From Schlegelella_A sp038225015 (GTDB taxonomy: Bacteria > Pseudomonadota > Gammaproteobacteria > Burkholderiales > Burkholderiaceae_C): 7,998 bases of DNA. Within the stretch, counting starts at the first letter, position 1, and each line of letters opens with the position of its first letter. The translations under genes and the position numbers were made by a program. Below are positions 3,968 through 7,998 of the stretch, piece after piece. Below the pieces are notes generated by a model. The model saw nothing but the letters and a program-made list of their open reading frames with translations. It was not told where the DNA came from and ran no database searches. The stretch lies in the NCBI GenBank assembly GCA_038225015.1, contig JBBRFB010000148.1:1-7998 (forward strand), in the 5' to 3' direction.

Positions 3968-6796
3968 ATGACTTTGAACACTTGGACGCGGTTGGCCCTG
4001 ACAGGATTGATGGCTGCGGCGCTGGCCGCTTGCGGCGGCGGCGGCGGGAGCGACGGTGCCGCCGGACCGGCAGGCCCCGCTGGCCCCGCGGGGCCAGGCG
4101 GGCCGGCGGGAACGCCCGGGACGAGCGGCCCGATCGTCGCCGGGGCGACGATCGTCGGCAGCAACACGCTCACCAACACCAGCGCGATCAATGCCAACGC
4201 AGCCGCCTGGGCCGCGCTCGAACCGACGATCACGGTGACGAACGTGACCATCGCCAGCCCGCCGGTGGTCAAGTTCTCGGTCGCCGACGGCTTCGGCAAG
4301 CCGGTCGTCGGGCTGGGCAACGCCACGAAGAAGAGCACGGACACCGTCGCCAGCCTGCCCAACCTCGCCTTCTCGCTCGCCAAGCTCGTGCCGGCGAGTG
4401 CCGGCAGCCCGAGCAAGTGGGTGAGCTACATCGTGACCACGGTGCCGACGACGACCGTCGCGGCGGCGCCGTCGCGTCCCGGCACCGACAACACGGGCAC
4501 CCTGGTCGACAACGGAGACGGCAACTACCAGTACACCTTTTATCGCGACATCACGAAGATCGACGCGCAGGTCGCGACGATGACGGTCTCGGCACCGAAC
4601 AGCCTCGCCGACCTCGGCGACCTGAGCTACAACGCCGCGCTGACCCATCGCCTGACGATCCAGCTCTCCGGCAACGCGCCCGGAACGGGAACGAACACGC
4701 CGACCGGGGCGACGTCGAGCATCGCCTCGGTGCCGATGAAAGTGCCCTTCGACGCGATCTACGACTTCATCCCCGCCACCGGCAAGGCGGTGACGGCGAG
4801 CGACCCCAACCGCATCATCGTCGCCAACGCCAAGTGCCAGGAATGCCACCAGAAGCTCGGCGGCATTCCCGGCCTCGATCCCTCCGCCGACTCGGCGGGC
4901 TTTCACGGCGGCAGCCGCAACAACGTCTCGTACTGCGTCGTCTGCCACACCGACCAGCGCAAGTACGGGCGCACCGAGGCCGTTGCCGGCAGCGTGACCG
5001 GCGCCGTGCGCACGTTCAGTGCCGCCGGCACCTACGTCGTCGACGGCAGGGCAGTCGGCAACCTGCCCAACCTCGTCCACAAGATCCATGCCGGCCCGCT
5101 GCTCGCGCAGCAGAACTACAACTTCGCCGGCGTCACGTTCAACGAGACCACGTATCCGCAGGATCTGCGCAACTGCACCAAGTGCCACGACGGCTCGGCG
5201 ACCTCGACGGCGCCGACGCCGCAGGGCGACAACTGGAAGTCGGCACCGAGCCGGCTCGCCTGCGGCGCGTGCCACGACGGCATCAACTTCGCCACCGGCA
5301 CCGGCGTGACGATCGCCGACGCCGCGGCGGGCCTGACCTCGACCACCCTCGGCTCGACCGGCCTGGCTCACCCCGCGGGTCCGCAGTCCGACGACTCGAA
5401 CTGCGCGCTCTGCCACAAGCCCTCGTTCATCGACACCGATCTCAACCACCTGCCGGTGACGCCGCCCGCACCCGACAATGCCCTGCTCGCCGGCGGCACC
5501 AACGTCAACACCAACGCGGCCTGGATCGCTTCCAACCCGGCGCGGCTGCCCACCGGCGCGCTCACGGTCTCGTACGACCTCAAGAGCGTGTCGCGCAATG
5601 CGAGCAAGCAGCCGGTGATGGTCTTCAGGATCCTGCAGGGCGGCGTCCGCAAGGACCTCAATGTGTTCGCCAGCGCCGCCGTCAACCCGGCCGACGGGCA
5701 GAAGGAGATCTGGGACAACTACATCGGCGCGCCGAGCGTCTACTTCGTCTACGCATTGCCACAGGACGGCATCGCCGCACCCGCCGACTTCAATGCCACG
5801 GCGAACAGCTACCTGCGCAGCCTGTGGAACGGCACGGCGAGCGGCTCGGGCGCCGGAACGCTCAGCGGGCCGGACGCGAGCGGCTACTACACCGCCACGC
5901 TGACGGGGGTGACCATTCCCGACAGCGCCGTGATGCTGACCGGCGGCCTCGGCTACTCGTACAACAACAAGTCGACCTTGCCGCTGACGCAGACCAACCT
6001 GCCCGCGTTCCCGACGGCCGCAGCGACCGGCAGCGGCCTGACCGCCGGCATGCCCAACATCACGGGCGGCCTGATCGTGATCGCGAGCAACGCGCAGAAG
6101 GTCGCCGCCGGCTACACCGGCCGGCGCCCGATCGTCGAGGACGCGCGCTGCAATTCGTGTCACCAGCAGCTGGGCGCCTTCACCGAGGACGCGTTCCATG
6201 CCGGCCAGCGCAACGACGGCACAACCTGCTCGTGGTGCCATCGGCCGAACCAGACGAGCAGCGGCTGGTCGGCGGACTCGACCAGCTTCATCCACTCGAT
6301 CCATGCCGCATCGAAGCGGACGGTGCCATACAACTGGCACGCGTCGAGCGCAACCGACGGCTTCTTCAATGTCGGCTACCCGGGCGTGCTCAGTCAGTGC
6401 ACCGCTTGCCACCTGCCGGGGACGTTCGATCTGAGCGCCCCCACCTCGGTCGCGGCGCTCGACAACCGGTTGTTCCGAACCGTCGCCACCGGCACCCTCG
6501 CAGCGTCGCTCACGAACTCGCCGTACATCTCGCTCGGCGTGAACTACGGCAGCGGCTACAGCAGCACCGCGGCCGGCGTGCCGACCGACGCGGCAGCAAC
6601 GACGCTGGTGACGTCACCGACCGCCACCGCGTGCTTCGCCTGCCACGACAGCACCGACGACATCTCGCACTTCAAGCTCAACGGCGGCGCGGTGTACCAG
6701 CCGCGCGGCGTCGCGCTGACGAGCACGAACGAGACCTGCACGATCTGCCACGGCAGCGGCCGGATCGCCGACATCGCCGTGGTGCACAACAAGTAG
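3968..6796 (+). CDS. mtrC: OmcA/MtrC-family outer-membrane decaheme cytochrome c lipoprotein
   Basis: The product is 942 residues. The signal peptide ends in a lipobox (LAAC, Cys22) followed by a Gly-rich stretch and about nine Gly-X-Y collagen-like triplets (residues 27-53). Ten CX2CH sites fall in two clusters of five: Cys290, 323, 403, 432 and 479; then 728, 754, 811, 889 and 924. With cysteine-free beta-rich stretches at about 55-285 and 484-727, this reproduces the barrel-pentahaem-barrel-pentahaem plan of MtrC/OmcA, the cell-surface terminal reductases for Fe(III)/Mn(IV) oxides, flavins and electrodes. The ATG at 3968 follows GAGGAG (3954-3959) and begins the lipoprotein signal, so the upstream in-frame ATG at 3884 is rejected. 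Apart from Cys22, all cysteines seen belong to haem sites, so the extra disulfide of Shewanella MtrC domain III is absent. The gene follows its own predicted FNR-type promoter and is 4 bases from the next gene. Family membership is certain; MtrC versus OmcA equivalence is not resolved. Confidence 0.95.
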   Translation: MTLNTWTRLALTGLMAAALAACGGGGGSDGAAGPAGPAGPAGPGGPAGTPGTSGPIVAGATIVGSNTLTNTSAINANAAAWAALEPTITVTNVTIASPPVVKFSVADGFGKPVVGLGNATKKSTDTVASLPNLAFSLAKLVPASAGSPSKWVSYIVTTVPTTTVAAAPSRPGTDNTGTLVDNGDGNYQYTFYRDITKIDAQVATMTVSAPNSLADLGDLSYNAALTHRLTIQLSGNAPGTGTNTPTGATSSIASVPMKVPFDAIYDFIPATGKAVTASDPNRIIVANAKCQECHQKLGGIPGLDPSADSAGFHGGSRNNVSYCVVCHTDQRKYGRTEAVAGSVTGAVRTFSAAGTYVVDGRAVGNLPNLVHKIHAGPLLAQQNYNFAGVTFNETTYPQDLRNCTKCHDGSATSTAPTPQGDNWKSAPSRLACGACHDGINFATGTGVTIADAAAGLTSTTLGSTGLAHPAGPQSDDSNCALCHKPSFIDTDLNHLPVTPPAPDNALLAGGTNVNTNAAWIASNPARLPTGALTVSYDLKSVSRNASKQPVMVFRILQGGVRKDLNVFASAAVNPADGQKEIWDNYIGAPSVYFVYALPQDGIAAPADFNATANSYLRSLWNGTASGSGAGTLSGPDASGYYTATLTGVTIPDSAVMLTGGLGYSYNNKSTLPLTQTNLPAFPTAAATGSGLTAGMPNITGGLIVIASNAQKVAAGYTGRRPIVEDARCNSCHQQLGAFTEDAFHAGQRNDGTTCSWCHRPNQTSSGWSADSTSFIHSIHAASKRTVPYNWHASSATDGFFNVGYPGVLSQCTACHLPGTFDLSAPTSVAALDNRLFRTVATGTLAASLTNSPYISLGVNYGSGYSSTAAGVPTDAAATTLVTSPTATACFACHDSTDDISHFKLNGGAVYQPRGVALTSTNETCTICHGSGRIADIAVVHNK
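4080..4097. repeat. Perfect 18-bp GC palindrome in the collagen-like part of mtrC
   Basis: CTGGCCCCGCGGGGCCAG is identical to its reverse complement. It lies in the DNA encoding the Gly-Pro-Ala triplets, about 112 bases into the gene, beside further GGCCCCGC-like direct repeats. As RNA it would form a strong hairpin with a seven-pair stem. It may simply follow from GC-rich Gly/Pro/Ala codons, though such repeats are prone to length change. Confidence 0.6.
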
Positions 6797-6800
6797 CCCC

Positions 6801-7199
6801 GTGGAGGTCACCACGCTGAAGGGTCGATCGAGGTCGAAGCGCCGGCGCGCGGTCGCGTCGACGCTGCTTTTCATCGGACTGGTCGGCGGCGTCGATGCGG
6901 CGCCGGCGGCGTCCACGGGCGTCGCCGTGCAGGCTCCGGGGCCACAAGGGCACTCGTGGACGGCGGCGAGAAAGAAGGCCGACCCGGTCAAGCTCGTCGA
7001 CATCAACAGCGCCAGCCGCGCCGAGCTGAAGACGCTGCCCGGCATCGGCGAAGCCGAAGCCGACCGGATCGTTGCCCACCGCCCGTACTTGTCGAAGACC
7101 GAGCTGGCGAGCAAGAACGTCCTGCCGCTCGGGCCATTCGTCTCGCTACGGCGTCGGGTCGTCGCCCTGCAACCCACAACGGCGGCGAGCCACCGCTAG
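6801..7199 (+). CDS. Exported helix-hairpin-helix (ComEA-like) domain protein
   Basis: This 132-residue protein has a basic N-terminus (RSRSKRRR), a hydrophobic segment (about residues 18-30) and an Ala-rich region ending near residue 37, consistent with export. A linker leads to an HhH domain at about residues 65-123. It begins with VDINSASRAELKTLPGIGEAEAD, where LPGIG (79-83) is the hairpin, and continues with a degenerate second half. In ComEA this domain binds DNA in the periplasm during uptake; small single-domain versions also exist with unknown roles. The gene starts 4 bases after mtrC and ends 2 bases before mtrA, so it belongs to the Mtr operon. The first usable start is GTG 6801, which has no ribosome site before it. 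GGAGG at 6803-6807 would instead serve a CTG at 6816, so the true start is uncertain. The molecular function is not established; a role in assembling or anchoring the conduit or in binding extracellular DNA is speculation. Confidence 0.82.
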   Translation: MEVTTLKGRSRSKRRRAVASTLLFIGLVGGVDAAPAASTGVAVQAPGPQGHSWTAARKKADPVKLVDINSASRAELKTLPGIGEAEADRIVAHRPYLSKTELASKNVLPLGPFVSLRRRVVALQPTTAASHR

Positions 7200-7201
7200 C
7201 C

Positions 7202-7998
7202 ATGCCCGGGCACATGCGATCCGGGTTCACTTCCGTGCGAGGCCACGCCGGTCTGATTCTGCGACTCGCTGTCGCGACGCTGCTCGCCGTCACGACCCTC
7301 GGCTGGCAGGCACCCGCTCGCGCCCAAGGCGGCGCCGTGCCGGTCGCCGGCGCGGCATCGGCGCCGCCGTCAGCTTCGCCATCGGCCTCGGCGGCAGCGA
7401 CCACCGCCGCGTCGCTGATCGGGCAATACACCGAGAAGGGTGCCGACACCTGCCTCGAATGCCATGGCGACAACGACGGCAGCTACACGGCGAAGGCGAT
7501 CTTCCAGGGACGGCACGGTCAGCGCGGCGACGCGCGCGCGCCGTTCGGTCCGCACGGTTTGCAGTGCGAAGCCTGCCACGGGCCGGGCGCAGCGCACGCG
7601 CGCAACAAGAAGCCAGCGTCGATCAACACCTTCAAGGCGGACTCGTCACTGCCGCTGGAGGCGCGCAACGCGACCTGCCTCTCGTGCCACCAGGGCGGCG
7701 TGCGGACCGCCTGGCACGCCGGCGCGCACGACCGCAGCGGACTCGCCTGCACCGACTGCCACAAGATGCACGTCGATCGTGATGCGGTGCTCACCAAGAC
7801 CGGCCAGCCCGAGGTCTGCTTCACGTGCCACAAGCAACAGCGCGCCGACTTCCAGAAGACGTCGTCGCACCCGGTCCGCACCGGCCAGATGCGCTGCAGC
7901 GACTGCCACAACGCGCACGGCTCGTCGGTCGTCGCGATGCTGAAGAAGCCCACGGTCAACCAGACCTGCTACAGCTGCCACACCGACAAGCGCGGGCC
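7202..7998 (+). CDS. mtrA: MtrA/DmsE-family periplasmic decaheme cytochrome c (partial)
   Basis: The frame runs off the right edge after 265 codons. It begins with a signal peptide (hydrophobic segment about residues 17-34, cleavage after ARA near 41), then an Ala/Ser/Pro-rich linker of about 30 residues not typical of short MtrA N-termini. Seven CX2CH sites are visible at Cys84, 122, 159, 183, 206, 232 and 256, of the ten expected. Local segments such as KGADTCLECH, GLQCEACHGP, SSHPV..GQMRCSDCHNAHGS and TCYSCHTDKRG match Shewanella MtrA closely in order and spacing. MtrA is the haem wire inside the MtrB barrel, carrying electrons across the outer membrane between periplasmic cytochromes and MtrC. 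PioA and MtoA, used for Fe(II) oxidation, are homologues. The ATG at 7202 lies 2 bases after the HhH stop codon, suggesting coupled translation; an in-frame ATG at 7214 is an alternative. The remaining three haem sites and mtrB should lie to the right. Confidence 0.95.
   Translation, partial: MPGHMRSGFTSVRGHAGLILRLAVATLLAVTTLGWQAPARAQGGAVPVAGAASAPPSASPSASAAATTAASLIGQYTEKGADTCLECHGDNDGSYTAKAIFQGRHGQRGDARAPFGPHGLQCEACHGPGAAHARNKKPASINTFKADSSLPLEARNATCLSCHQGGVRTAWHAGAHDRSGLACTDCHKMHVDRDAVLTKTGQPEVCFTCHKQQRADFQKTSSHPVRTGQMRCSDCHNAHGSSVVAMLKKPTVNQTCYSCHTDKRG

Noticed and set aside
3887..6412. Long minus-strand open frame (841 codons) opposite mtrC
   Set aside because: Antisense to a gene with ten haem motifs and a clear lipoprotein signal. 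The translated product is Arg/Gly/Val-rich low complexity with no domain.
3835..6819. Long plus-strand open frame (994 codons) overlapping mtrC in another frame
   Set aside because: Arg/Gln-rich without haem sites or a signal sequence; the mtrC frame explains this region.

Overview
The window is very GC-rich and carries mostly housekeeping and respiratory genes of a Gram-negative bacterium. RatA, menaquinone biosynthesis, a NapC/NirT-type quinol dehydrogenase and an MtrC/MtrA cytochrome pair together suggest a metabolically versatile betaproteobacterium, perhaps Rhodocyclales-like. That placement is an inference from gene content and base composition; no rRNA or other phylogenetic marker is present.

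Left part (1-2645). A truncated minus-strand gene encodes the N-terminal membrane domain of what looks like an HdrD-type Fe-S oxidoreductase, probably linked to electron transfer flavoprotein. It diverges from menA (plus strand), the prenyltransferase of menaquinone synthesis. menA converges on a minus-strand pair: ratA, encoding a START-fold protein of the RatA/COQ10 family, followed by a small protein that is a lone cyclic-nucleotide-binding domain.

Right part (2796-7998). Five plus-strand genes form an extracellular electron transfer (Mtr) locus. They encode a small periplasmic monoheme cytochrome c, a membrane-anchored tetraheme NapC/NirT cytochrome, a surface lipoprotein decaheme cytochrome of the OmcA/MtrC family, a small exported helix-hairpin-helix protein, and an MtrA-type decaheme cytochrome cut by the window end after seven haems. 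The outer-membrane barrel MtrB would be expected just beyond the right edge. Menaquinol made with MenA would be oxidised by the NapC-type protein, and electrons would pass through the periplasm (monoheme cytochrome, MtrA) to the surface (MtrC). The same parts could run in reverse for Fe(II) oxidation.

Regulation. Two FNR/Anr-like boxes (each 8 of 10 matches to TTGAT-N4-ATCAA) lie upstream of the monoheme cytochrome gene and of mtrC. Each is followed at the same distance by a plausible -10 hexamer, which suggests two oxygen-controlled promoters for the locus. The less usual features are the exported HhH protein between mtrC and mtrA, a collagen-like stalk on MtrC, a CX3CH first haem site in the NapC-type protein, and a monoheme cytochrome with no Met in its usual ligand loop. 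I see no RNA genes, CRISPR arrays, insertion sequences or strong intrinsic terminators. No stretch over 300 bases lacks a gene.
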